64,000 bases of DNA from Catenovulum adriaticum. GTDB taxonomy: Bacteria > Pseudomonadota > Gammaproteobacteria > Enterobacterales > Alteromonadaceae. The position numbers and the translations under genes were made by a program. The DNA lies in the NCBI RefSeq assembly GCF_026725475.1, contig NZ_CP109967.1, forward strand, positions 1-64,000, in the 5' to 3' direction. Below are positions 34,253 to 42,371 of this stretch, piece by piece; the stretch's first letter is position 1, and each line of letters opens with the position of its first letter. The notes beneath the pieces were generated by a model that worked only from the letters and a program-made list of their open reading frames with translations, was not told the DNA's origin and did no database searches.

Positions 34253-35109
34253 CCTCTACCAAAATATGACTTTACGAGCTTGCGCTTACTTCTACTGATA
34301 GGCAGCCTTGCCCCGTTAGACATCTCACACCAAGCTTTATTGCCTGAAATATGCACTCTAAAAACGTGATTTTTATGCACCCAATGAGAACGATGTATCA
34401 ATACACCTTCATCATCAAGTACCTCAGCTATTTGGTTTAGAGCGCCAAGAATCAATGTATTACCTTTCGTCATTTTCACATTGACATAATGAAGTTCGGA
34501 GCTAATTGAAATAATGTCTAGGCCTAGCGCAACCGGAAGTCTGTCATAGAATTCCGTCCTTAACTTCTTTAGCTTTTCTATCTCTAGTTCGTTTTCTGTT
34601 TGACGCGGATTATTTTGTGGAGGCGGATTATTTTTCTCAGTAGGAAGTTTGTAAGTGACATTGAGAAGTAGAGGAATGTTAATCAAAAACCAGATCGTAA
34701 TTATGCCTGGTGTCACCTCTAGAAACTCTGATATTACACGATAAATAGGACCTTGTTGGTCAAGCATATCGATCCGGCTGTCTGGTTCATCCTCTAAACC
34801 TGGAAACCAATAATCAATTGATGCAAAAATGGGTGAAACAAGCACTGCTCCCAACAATCCTGAAACTAATAATAGAAAGTATAAAGGGAAATGCTTTTGG
34901 GGCATCTTAGTCGTTACGTAGCTGGCAAACATCAACCCAAGTAATGCTGCCGTAATTTGTAGGAACCAAAATAGTAGTCGTTGAAAAAAGTCTAGGCCAT
35001 CAGAAGATTCAGGCTCCATTAAAGTAAACAATATGGTGAGGCCTAATGCCGTTAGGGCAAAACCACTCTTTAACGGTGCCCTCCCTAAGACTGTGTCGCT
35101 CACTAACAT
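34243..35109 (-). CDS. Membrane-bound LytTR-domain regulator
   Basis: 288 residues: four membrane helices (about 14-31, 43-64, 75-96, 130-155), a proline- and asparagine-rich linker, a short helix, and a LytTR DNA-binding domain at the C-terminus (about 190-284: HYVNVKMTKGNTLILGALNQ, LIHRSHWVHKNHV, GARLPISRSKRKLV). It would be an inner-membrane transcription regulator that responds to a membrane signal. GGAGC lies eight bases before the ATG. The last three residues and stop come from the repeat edge, but the LytTR fold looks complete. It is divergent from the MipA-like gene, its likely target. Confidence 0.85.
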   Translation of the reverse strand: MLVSDTVLGRAPLKSGFALTALGLTILFTLMEPESSDGLDFFQRLLFWFLQITAALLGLMFASYVTTKMPQKHFPLYFLLLVSGLLGAVLVSPIFASIDYWFPGLEDEPDSRIDMLDQQGPIYRVISEFLEVTPGIITIWFLINIPLLLNVTYKLPTEKNNPPPQNNPRQTENELEIEKLKKLRTEFYDRLPVALGLDIISISSELHYVNVKMTKGNTLILGALNQIAEVLDDEGVLIHRSHWVHKNHVFRVHISGNKAWCEMSNGARLPISRSKRKLVKSYFGRGNS

Positions 35110-35476
35110 TTATTATGCTCCCAAAATCGTTTAGCAAGTATTTATACAATGAACACGAAACGAGAAAGTGAATTTTTGTATGAATGGTTATTTTTTTTAT
35201 TAACTGCTGATGAACATGGTCGAACAATCAATCGCCATTCATACATGAAATTGACAGCTTCTACATTTTTAATATTCATCGCGAACCTAACATATATACT
35301 TATATTAAGGTTAAAACACTGATTTGCATTAACTATTCAAATAGGCAAATGTCCGAGGTTATGATGCAAAAAGAGTAATTAACCGTTGTGTGATCCACAA
35401 AAGCATATTAGGCTGTAAAATGTGGCACATCATCGTAAACTTACAATTAATTAGAACAATCTGGAGTTACTTTGAC

Positions 35477-36298
35477 ATGAAAAAGGTTATTTTATCAATA
35501 TTCTGTGTTTACTGTCTGACTTTTCAATCAGCATGGGCACAGGACAATAATGCAGCCTTGGCTCCTTTACCCTCGCTTGACGATTTCACGAAAGGGGAAG
35601 ATGGTTGGGCCTTCGGACTAGGTCTAGGTGTTGAATATGAAACTGCATACGAAGGATCAGATGAATTCGGATTGGAACTTCAACCGGCTGGTGCCGTTCA
35701 GTGGCGAAGTGGTGACAATATTTTCTACTTTGCCGGAGAGGCATTTGGTTGGCGCGGTCTTCGTGATGACAACTGGCTGCTAGAGGCTTTACTGGGCTTT
35801 GAGGAAGGCCGAGAAGAAGGTGACTCTGACGATGGTCATCTTGATGGGCTAGGCGAGCAAGACGAGGGCTTTGAATTAGTGCTTCAAGCGCGTCGTGCAT
35901 TCACTTCCGATTGGCGCTATTGGTTGGTTGGTCGTGTAGTGACGGGTGGTGATGGAAATCTAGGATTATTTGGTGTGGGCCGCCGTTTTGGAGACCAAAT
36001 CGATGGCACCGGCCATGAAGTAAATGTAGTAGCAGTTTTTCATGATAGCGAATACGCCAACAACGGTTTCGGCATAGACGCAATGCAAGCGGAAACCTCT
36101 AGATTACCTGCCACGTCAGTGAGTGGTGGGTTACGCTCAATTGGTATAGATTATAGCTTCCGACATTACATTAATGATAATTGGCAGATTTACGGTGAAG
36201 CACTTTTCGAATACTACAGTAGTGACGTTCGAGAAAGCCCAATTGCTCGTAGTAACTACGAGACCGAAGTAGGCATTGGGTTCATTTATATATTTTAA
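35477..36298 (+). CDS. MipA/OmpV-family outer-membrane protein
   Basis: 273 residues from ATG 35477 (CTGGAG ten bases upstream); the product opens with signal peptide MKKVILSIFCVYCLTFQSAWA. The mature part is an amphipathic beta barrel of the MipA/OmpV type: GLGVEYETAYEGSDEFGLEL near the front, a central acidic loop EEGDSDDGHLDGLGEQDEG, and IGIDYSFRHYINDNW and EVGIGFIYIF at the end. Family members scaffold murein enzymes or form barrels of unclear use. Base composition is more G+C rich than neighbours, a sign of transfer with the flanking LytTR gene. Confidence 0.83.
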   Translation: MKKVILSIFCVYCLTFQSAWAQDNNAALAPLPSLDDFTKGEDGWAFGLGLGVEYETAYEGSDEFGLELQPAGAVQWRSGDNIFYFAGEAFGWRGLRDDNWLLEALLGFEEGREEGDSDDGHLDGLGEQDEGFELVLQARRAFTSDWRYWLVGRVVTGGDGNLGLFGVGRRFGDQIDGTGHEVNVVAVFHDSEYANNGFGIDAMQAETSRLPATSVSGGLRSIGIDYSFRHYINDNWQIYGEALFEYYSSDVRESPIARSNYETEVGIGFIYIF

Positions 36299-36384
36299 CG
36301 TCAATGCTCACTATGCCGCGGTCTTCTAAAAGCACGAAGCAGTAAATCAATCTACCGAGACCAAATGGCCGCATCTATCGTAAC

Positions 36385-36425
36385 AGCGGATGTTCAATAT
36401 CAGCATATTGAATAACCGCTTTTCG
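36385..36425 (+). terminator. Imperfect 16-bp hairpin after the MipA-like gene
   Basis: AGCGGATGTTCAATAT pairs with ATATTGAATAACCGCT (36405-36420) with two mismatches and a CAGC loop, followed by TTTTC. Probable terminator; group II introns often land beyond such stems, and the intron starts 42 bases downstream. Confidence 0.65.
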
Positions 36426-36461
36426 CTCATTTTCGACGCTCGACTAAACTCTTTTTGGGGC

Positions 36462-38593
36462 GTGCGACGTGAAGTCGTATGAAGCGCTGTTCACCGCTTA
36501 ATGAGTGAATAGGAGCCTGAATAAAGTAGCGGCTCTGACAATGTAACGAAGGTTGGTATGCGCCAATCGGGATCTAAATCGTGAGAGGACGATCCTCCTG
36601 ATAACCACAAATCGGGTGAGTGCTAGGCAGTCAGTATGATGAACATAAGTGAATCCGTGTAAGGTGTGTTATATGACGAAACAGCGGAAGTGGTTAATAC
36701 GCTGTAGCCAAAAGGCACGAGAGTCGGAAAGAGATTGCCCCATGCTCTTTCGTGATCACTGAACTCTCCGCACTATAGCGGGCATCTAACCTGACATTGC
36801 GCAACATACGGAACACGGTAAGCCTGTATCACTCCCTCTGGGAAAGCTTATATGGCCGATAGTGATGCAAGTAGAGGATGTTGGAAAAAGCAAAGGCTGG
36901 ATTATAATGATGCAGATACAGACGTCTGTCTGGCACGAAAGTGAGCTGACTTCCGACTGGTCTTCCGTTGCAAGAGAATTTGAAGAACTTTATTCAAGGA
37001 GAAACGCAAATGATGATTTCAAAAGAGATTAGTGCCTCTCCTGACAGTGCTCAATGGCAATCCATAAATTGGAAAACTGTTGAGTCACACGTTTTAAAGC
37101 TTCAGATGCGTATTGCAAAAGCAATAAGAGAAGGTAAACACGGCAAAGCGAAAGCGTTGCAGTGGATACTGACTCACTCGCATTCAGCAAAACTTCTTGC
37201 TGTTAAGCGAGCATCACAAAACAAAGGCAGTAAAACGCCCGGAATAGACGGCGTCATCTGGAATACGGATACGCGCCGCATGAAAGCAGTCAATCAATTG
37301 AGCAGAAAAGCTTATCAAGCCAAACCGCTCAAGCGTATCTACATCCCTAAGAAAAACGGCAAGCTCAGACCTCTGGGTATCCCGTGCATGGTCGATAGAG
37401 CGCTGCAAGCGCTTCATCTTCTCGCACTAGAGCCTGTGTCAGAAACACTTGCCGACCCAAATAGTTACGGCTTTCGGCGCAACAGAAGTACTGCTGATGC
37501 TATTGCTCAGTGTTTTCTCTGTTTGAGTAAAAAGCAATCCGCACAATGGGTTCTTGAGGGAGACATCAAAGCCTGTTTCGACAAGATTGGGCATCAATGG
37601 CTTATGAATAACATAGCTGTAGATAAACGAATGTTGGAACAATGGTTAAAGTCTGGCTTTATGGATAAAGGGTTGTTCTATCGCACTGACGAGGGAACAC
37701 CACAAGGCGGAGTCATATCTCCAACCTTGATGCTAATTACTCTTGCAAGGCTTGAGAAACGCATAAAGTCCACCGCACTTAAAAATGGGGTGAGAGCCAA
37801 CTTTATTGGATACGCCGATGATTTCGTCGTCACTTGCACTTCAAAGGACGTGCTGGTGAGCGATATCAAACCGTTGATTGCTGACTTCTTAGCAGGAAGA
37901 GGATTAACTCTCTCCGAAGAGAAAACGCACATTACTCATATCAGCCGTGGTTTTGACTTCCTAGGTTTTAACCATAGAAAGTACAAAGGAAAACTGCTCA
38001 TTAAACCGAGTAAGTCCAACACGTTGATGTTCTTGAGTAACTTGCGCGAACTCATCAAAAAGCACGCAACCACCCCCGTTAACGATCTAATCAAGTTGAT
38101 AAATCCGAAACGCAGGGGGTGGTCGAATTACTATCGACACTGCGTTGCTAAACAGATATTCGGATATGTAGGTCACAAACTATTCCTAGCGTTATGGCAT
38201 TGGGCGAAAAGGCGTCATCCAACAAAGTCAAAAACTTGGATCGCCATGAAGTACTTCATCAACCGTCAAGGCCAATGGCAATTTCACGGTTGGCAGAAGA
38301 ACATGAATATTGATTGTCAGTTCAATCTATTTCAAATAGCTAAGGTGCCAATAGAGAGACATGTGAAAATCAGGGGTGCCGCTACGCCTTTTGAGCCTCA
38401 ATACCAAGAATACTTGGCAAAGAGGAAGACAAAGAGGCAATGTCGTAACTCTTGGCATGAACTTACTCTCGCTGCTTTATAAATTGCTGGGTCCCAACGG
38501 GTGCCTTCGTGAAGGCTTGAGCCGTATGCAGTGAAAGTTGCACGTACGGTTCTTAGGAGGGCGGCACTTGGCAACAGGTGTCGCCTATCCGAC
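36462..38593 (+). mobile_element. Group II intron, apparently complete (about 2.1 kb)
   Basis: The 5' end GTGCGAC (36462-36468) is the consensus start. The region to 37009 is a folded, non-coding ribozyme part (domains I-IV) with many short pairings. After the maturase gene, domain V is readable at 38519-38552 (GAGCCGTATGCAGTGAAAGT then the closing strand ending ACGGTTC). Domain VI follows, with a bulged A near CCTATCCGAC and a 3' end at about 38593. The 3' flank AAAAATG leads straight into the 32-bp repeat. All parts for splicing and mobility look present. Confidence 0.85.
37010..38482 (+). CDS. ltrA: Group II intron reverse transcriptase/maturase (LtrA type)
   Basis: 490 residues from ATG 37010, eight bases after AAGGAG. 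Reverse-transcriptase blocks are clear: KNGKLRPLGIP, GFRRNRSTADAI, WVLEGDIKACFDKI, GTPQGGVISPTL and the catalytic YADDFVV (metal-binding DD). The maturase X domain follows (about 350-430: RRGWSNYYRH). The C-terminus (GAATPFEPQYQEYLAKRK) looks like a short DNA-binding/endonuclease-type tail. It helps the intron to splice and to copy itself into new DNA sites. It is encoded in domain IV of the surrounding intron. Confidence 0.93.
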   Translation: MMISKEISASPDSAQWQSINWKTVESHVLKLQMRIAKAIREGKHGKAKALQWILTHSHSAKLLAVKRASQNKGSKTPGIDGVIWNTDTRRMKAVNQLSRKAYQAKPLKRIYIPKKNGKLRPLGIPCMVDRALQALHLLALEPVSETLADPNSYGFRRNRSTADAIAQCFLCLSKKQSAQWVLEGDIKACFDKIGHQWLMNNIAVDKRMLEQWLKSGFMDKGLFYRTDEGTPQGGVISPTLMLITLARLEKRIKSTALKNGVRANFIGYADDFVVTCTSKDVLVSDIKPLIADFLAGRGLTLSEEKTHITHISRGFDFLGFNHRKYKGKLLIKPSKSNTLMFLSNLRELIKKHATTPVNDLIKLINPKRRGWSNYYRHCVAKQIFGYVGHKLFLALWHWAKRRHPTKSKTWIAMKYFINRQGQWQFHGWQKNMNIDCQFNLFQIAKVPIERHVKIRGAATPFEPQYQEYLAKRKTKRQCRNSWHELTLAAL

Positions 38594-38596
38594 AAA

Positions 38597-38628
38597 AATG
38601 TTTTTAGGTGTGCCTGTCTTATGAGTTT
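38597..38628. repeat. Right copy of the 32-bp direct repeat
   Basis: Identical to 34221-34252. It begins three bases past the intron's predicted 3' end, so it is probably part of the intron's 3' exon and an older boundary of the inserted segment. Confidence 0.85.
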
Positions 38629-38818
38629 GATCAAATTTATACCAGCTACTTAGTTTTGTAAAGCCAGCCGGATTTCGGTATTTAAAAGTGATTGATTTTC
38701 GATAATCTTACATTCCGTAACTTAAGTGTTACAGAGCTAATTTAAGCAAGGGATGTTTATCAATATTTGCAATATTAAAAAGATAGGCGGATAATTAACC
38801 TTAAATTTAGGAGGGTAT

Positions 38819-38989
38819 ATGACTATTGCAGAATTAACAGCTCGTGTTCAAAACGCAGGCAAGAACCGTGATCATACACAACGCGTTGAGCTATTAAAAA
38901 AAGCGCATGTATTAAACTCGCAAGGTAAAATTGACCCACGTTTTTTTAGCAGCTCAAACGTTAAGGCGACTGAAAATACAAATAAATAA
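38819..38989 (+). CDS. Small protein, 56 residues, putative antitoxin partner
   Basis: A short gene with a superb ribosome site (AGGAGGG, four bases before the ATG). The product starts MTIAELTARVQNAGKNR and ends with a polar tail; it is helical and basic in the first half (VELLKKAHVLNSQGKI). I do not recognise the family. Its stop overlaps the start of the next gene (TAATG), the arrangement of toxin-antitoxin pairs in which the antitoxin comes first. Size and context suggest an antitoxin or immunity partner for the downstream ADP-ribosyltransferase-like protein; this is inference. Confidence 0.65.
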   Translation: MTIAELTARVQNAGKNRDHTQRVELLKKAHVLNSQGKIDPRFFSSSNVKATENTNK

Positions 38990-39582
38990 TGTACTCATCT
39001 AAACCTGCTATTGTTTATGGCTTTCATGGCTTAGACAAAAATACTGCCCTTAATATACTCTTACAAGAAGACAATTTTCGTCACAGTACTAACAAATATG
39101 ATTGGCTTGGTAGTGGCGTTTATTTTTGGGAGAATAATCTAGAGCGCGCTAAGCAGTATGCAATCCAGGACAGCAAACGCAAAAATAGCTCGATCGAAAA
39201 ACCATTCGTTTTGGGTGCCGTTATTGAGCTAGGCAATTGTTTAGATTTACTAGACCAAAAATATAATGATTTTCTTAAAGTTGCATACACACAATTAAAG
39301 CAAGATCTCGAAGCGGAAGGAATTGAGATCCCGATAAATAAAAGGTTTAGCTCCAATGATTTTGATTTTAAAGCTCGCGAGCTTGACTGTGCTGTAATAA
39401 GATATGCATGTGCATTAGCTGAAGATGCTGGAGAACCTTTCGACTCTGTAAGAGCTGCGTTTATTGAAGGAAACCCACTTTATGAGGGCGCAAGGTTTTA
39501 TTCTGAAAATCATATCCAATTAGCCATCATAAATCCTGATTGCATTAAAGGTATATTTTTACCTCGTGAGAAGCAAAATTAA
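38989..39582 (+). CDS. ADP-ribosyltransferase-like protein (putative toxin)
   Basis: 197 residues. The N-terminus YGFHGLDKNTALNILL followed by DWLGSGVYFWENNLERAKQYA resembles the NAD-binding core of small PARP/DUF3990-type ADP-ribosyltransferases: H13 and Y45 are in the places of the H and Y of an H-Y-E triad, and E173 or Q177 (FYSENHIQLAI) could be the third residue. Such proteins modify a cellular target with ADP-ribose and often act as toxins in phage defence or toxin-antitoxin pairs. It is translationally coupled to the 56-residue gene. Target and activity are unknown, and the family call is by motif only. Confidence 0.6.
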   Translation: MYSSKPAIVYGFHGLDKNTALNILLQEDNFRHSTNKYDWLGSGVYFWENNLERAKQYAIQDSKRKNSSIEKPFVLGAVIELGNCLDLLDQKYNDFLKVAYTQLKQDLEAEGIEIPINKRFSSNDFDFKARELDCAVIRYACALAEDAGEPFDSVRAAFIEGNPLYEGARFYSENHIQLAIINPDCIKGIFLPREKQN

Positions 39583-39766
39583 TCTACAGTAGTAGGTCTG
39601 GTTAAGCAGCTTTGCAGACTTTCAAGTCAGCAACTTTAAACTTCCGCTCATGGCACTATTAAGCTTGTCAGTATGATATTTTTATAGGGAAACTTTGGTT
39701 TGATTTTTGGTGTTGCTGAAAATACAACAATTAAATTAAATCTACAAAAGAAATTAGAATGACACT

Positions 39767-40372
39767 TTATTGCTTATTAGCATCTAAGTTGCCTTCAAAA
39801 TTGGCTTGAGTCACATGTGCCATTAACTCAGGGAAAAACATCAAAAAAATACTTTCTAATTCATCATAATGGTTTTCTATATCTTTAATGCTGCCACTAA
39901 ATTGATTGTTAAATCGAATCCGTCGGCTGATATTATCAAGCGCTGTGCCAATCGAGGCAAAATGAGCGTAAGATGCGAACCAATCTTGCTCAATTATTTT
40001 GCAGGTAACCAACTTCATTCTGGCTGGCATAACGGATTGACGCTTTTGTAATAAATCGTAACTTTGCTGCTTAAAGGTTGCAAAATCGTGTGTCGAAAAT
40101 TGCTGCCAATGCTTTATTAAAAAGTAATCAAATAACACATCAATAGCGATCCCTGAAAACCTTTGTTTTTCTGCTGAAAAAACAAGTTTAGCTTGTTTAA
40201 CTAAAGCATGTTGGTCGGTAAATTTATCAACCAGATGATGATTTTTTAAACCACTTAATACTGTGTTTGGTAACGTGTTAATATCAACCCCACGACGAAA
40301 ATCACCCAATAGATTGCCATAGTGGGAATCCGCCGTTGGTTGCGCTAAAAACAAATGAGCTAAATAATTCAC
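39767..40372 (-). CDS. acpH: Acyl carrier protein phosphodiesterase AcpH
   Basis: A 201-residue helical protein of the ACP_PD family (HD-domain-like). It begins MNYLAHLFLAQPTADSHYGN and contains NHHLVDKFTDQH and DVLFDYFLIKHW, with the histidine and aspartate ligands of the metal site. The enzyme removes the 4'-phosphopantetheine arm from acyl carrier protein. Length is normal (about 193 in E. coli). It stands alone; 184 bases separate it from the convergent toxin-like gene. Confidence 0.9.
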   Translation of the reverse strand: MNYLAHLFLAQPTADSHYGNLLGDFRRGVDINTLPNTVLSGLKNHHLVDKFTDQHALVKQAKLVFSAEKQRFSGIAIDVLFDYFLIKHWQQFSTHDFATFKQQSYDLLQKRQSVMPARMKLVTCKIIEQDWFASYAHFASIGTALDNISRRIRFNNQFSGSIKDIENHYDELESIFLMFFPELMAHVTQANFEGNLDANKQ

Positions 40373-40747
40373 TTAAATTTAAAAAGTTGGTTGCTGATAT
40401 GATTAGCATACTCAACAATAAAGCAAAGATAAATATAGCGCAGCTAGTATTCTTTTTTACGCGGTATGAATTAGGTAGTAAAAATAAAGTTTTGGTATGA
40501 GCATGATGATCACTGGATGTTTTGGACAAAAAAGTGTGAGAGATTTTTAAATCATAATCTCTCACATTGCCTTTTTAAAACAGTTTTTTTAAAGCGGTCT
40601 CTTAAAACCACCTCTAAAGATAAACTTTCAACTTATTTTAAGATAGATGATACTAGGCTTTAATGATATCTCAGGTGTTTTAACGTGTTTAATCATCGAC
40701 ATTAAGATAACGCCAACTGAGGCTATTTTGGCATAGGTTTTTGCGAT
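40373..40747. other. Intergenic region without a gene
   Basis: 375 bases between two minus-strand genes. An 87-codon minus-strand frame here overlaps acpH and has no ribosome site, so I do not call it. It contains one copy of a short dispersed sequence (GGTATGAATTAGGTAGTAAA, from 40463) also seen at 45191 and, as the reverse strand, at 2252. Confidence 0.5.
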
Positions 40748-41647
40748 TTATTTTTGCATAATCCCTTCACCGATGAATTGCTTCAATTTTTGCGGGCTGC
40801 CATTTTCATCTCCCAACAACAAATAGTAAACCATGCCTGCATCTGAAAAATCGGCTTTATTATCTGGATGACGCTTCATTCGTTGGTAGATCCAAGCAAC
40901 ACTTGGATCTTTGTGATCTTTCATCCATTTCCATACAGACCAATCTTGTTTCGAGTTCCACAATAAATTGACATCCCACTCAGCATTTTGGTCTTTAATT
41001 TTTCGGTAGTTAATACGGTTATCGCTCAGCGAAATTGCTTCTTTTAATGTATGGTGTTTTTCGCTGGCAGGGACTGGTTTTTTATCAAATTTAGGATCGC
41101 CTCGGCGTAAATGATTATCGTTGTAACCACTGTGAGAAAGAACGTAAACATGAGACAGACTGTCAGAGTTTCCTTGAGCAATAACCTTTTGAACAGCGCG
41201 ATAAAAGAATTCTGCAGGGCCCATATGAACAAAATATAAAGGGTCGTCTTTAGTGGAAACCGAAATAACAGATGCTAAATGAGCTAATGCATTTTGATAA
41301 TCTGCACTAACATCAAAAAATTTATCTGGATTAAAATTCCACTGTTCGATCGCACCTTGTACGCCAATATCCATTTCGTTTATGGCACTGGTATGTTCAT
41401 CTGAATTCATAAAATTGTTATATGAATAGTGCACTAATTTGTTGTGCATTCTCAGCTTAGCGATTATTGCTAATGAAACAGGTGTAGCCCCCCAATCATC
41501 TGGGTCTGCTCGTGGCCAAAAATGGAGCTCGTCTGGTTGATTATTCCCATCAGCGCTGATTGCTATTCGATTATTTTTGTAGTTCCAACCAGCCGAAAAC
41601 GCACTGGTCGTTATTAAAAATAACATCATTGTTAATAAAATTTTCAT
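40748..41647 (-). CDS. Secreted protein of unknown function, 299 residues
   Basis: I do not recognise this firmly. It has a signal peptide (MKILLTMMLFLITTSAFS|AG) and a globular body with the opening NRIAISADGNNQPDELHFWPR and DPDDWGATPVSLAIIA, recalling DUF1593/nucleoside-hydrolase-like folds in which an early Asp-rich loop binds calcium. FVHMGPAEFFYRAV and VLSHSGYNDNH follow, with several His and Asp residues that could bind metal. Similar proteins occur beside agarase genes of marine bacteria, and a GH86 agarase is divergent here, so a role in sugar release is possible but unproven. Confidence 0.6.
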   Translation of the reverse strand: MKILLTMMLFLITTSAFSAGWNYKNNRIAISADGNNQPDELHFWPRADPDDWGATPVSLAIIAKLRMHNKLVHYSYNNFMNSDEHTSAINEMDIGVQGAIEQWNFNPDKFFDVSADYQNALAHLASVISVSTKDDPLYFVHMGPAEFFYRAVQKVIAQGNSDSLSHVYVLSHSGYNDNHLRRGDPKFDKKPVPASEKHHTLKEAISLSDNRINYRKIKDQNAEWDVNLLWNSKQDWSVWKWMKDHKDPSVAWIYQRMKRHPDNKADFSDAGMVYYLLLGDENGSPQKLKQFIGEGIMQK

Positions 41648-41749
41648 TGCTTAAACCTTACCTTACAGTGAATAACATAACCACTATGGCTATTTTGTTT
41701 GCATTTAGTATACACATGTAAATTTACCTTTTCATTAATGAATCGTTGA

Positions 41750-42114
41750 GGTGTCCTAAATTAGGATAATAAGTGCAATTTCTTAGATTAAGTGGCCAGC
41801 TGTTATAATTCGGCCATTTTCTCGCCAAAGGAAATTGCTTTAATGAACTATAAACAGCTGACACAAGAAGAACGATATCAGATTTACGCTTTAAAGAAAG
41901 CAGGAATGAATCAAAAAGAAATAGCCGACGAGTTAACTCGTTCGCCCTCATCTATTTCGAGGTAAAGTTTTTTATTTAAGTGCAATTAATTAGTCGTATT
42001 GTAGTCACCAAGAGATCAATTGAGGATATTAAATGATCAGTAAATAAGACACTAATTATAGCACCAAAATTTTCATTTCTCGCCAATAAAAATACTTTTT
42101 AATTTTAGACACTA
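41750..42114 (+). mobile_element. IS30-like relic with inverted ends
   Basis: GGTGTCCTAAATTAG (41750-41764) pairs with TTAATTTTAGACACT (42099-42113, reverse AGTGTCTAAAATTAA) in about 12 of 14 positions. The interior holds only the first 40 codons of a transposase. At about 365 bp it is an internally deleted, non-autonomous element. Confidence 0.5.
41843..41965 (+). pseudogene. IS30 transposase N-terminal fragment
   Basis: Forty codons, MNYKQLTQEERYQIYALKKA then GMNQKEIADELTRSPSSISR, then a stop. This is the helix-turn-helix start of IS30 transposases (usually continued SREIKRN). The DDE catalytic part is missing. A 75-codon minus-strand frame over it is a shadow. Confidence 0.8.
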
Positions 42115-42371
42115 CCGAATCTTTCAATCTGCGTAAATTATAAATATTACTTATTATATAATGGGTTAACATAAATTATTCGCGTTAAGTAAGCATTTTA
42201 GCCTTCTGAGTTTAGATTGTAAAAAGGCTAATTAGTTTTAAATATATCACACATAAAAAACATTTAATTAACAAAAGCATTGCAACTGATTACTTTTAAT
42301 GCTTATATTGTATGTGATTTTTTTGATTTAAATATAAATTAAAGACGGTAACTACAATAAAGAGGTATTCA
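41966..42371. other. Gap with IS30 right end and agarase promoter region
   Basis: 406 bases. The first half is the tail of the IS30 relic; the rest is A+T-rich promoter sequence for the agarase gene with AAAGAGG ten bases before the ATG. No TGGTAAGGCCA motif is present, so the agarase is not in the uronate regulon. Confidence 0.5.

Noticed and set aside
33793..38628. Integron cassette array with attC sites
   Set aside because: A GTTAAGT string occurs in the repeats, but no matching inverse core, no long imperfect hairpin around it and no integrase gene are seen.
40302..40565. 87-codon minus-strand gene
   Set aside because: Overlaps the acpH 5' end by about 70 bases in another frame, no ribosome site and no recognisable protein character.
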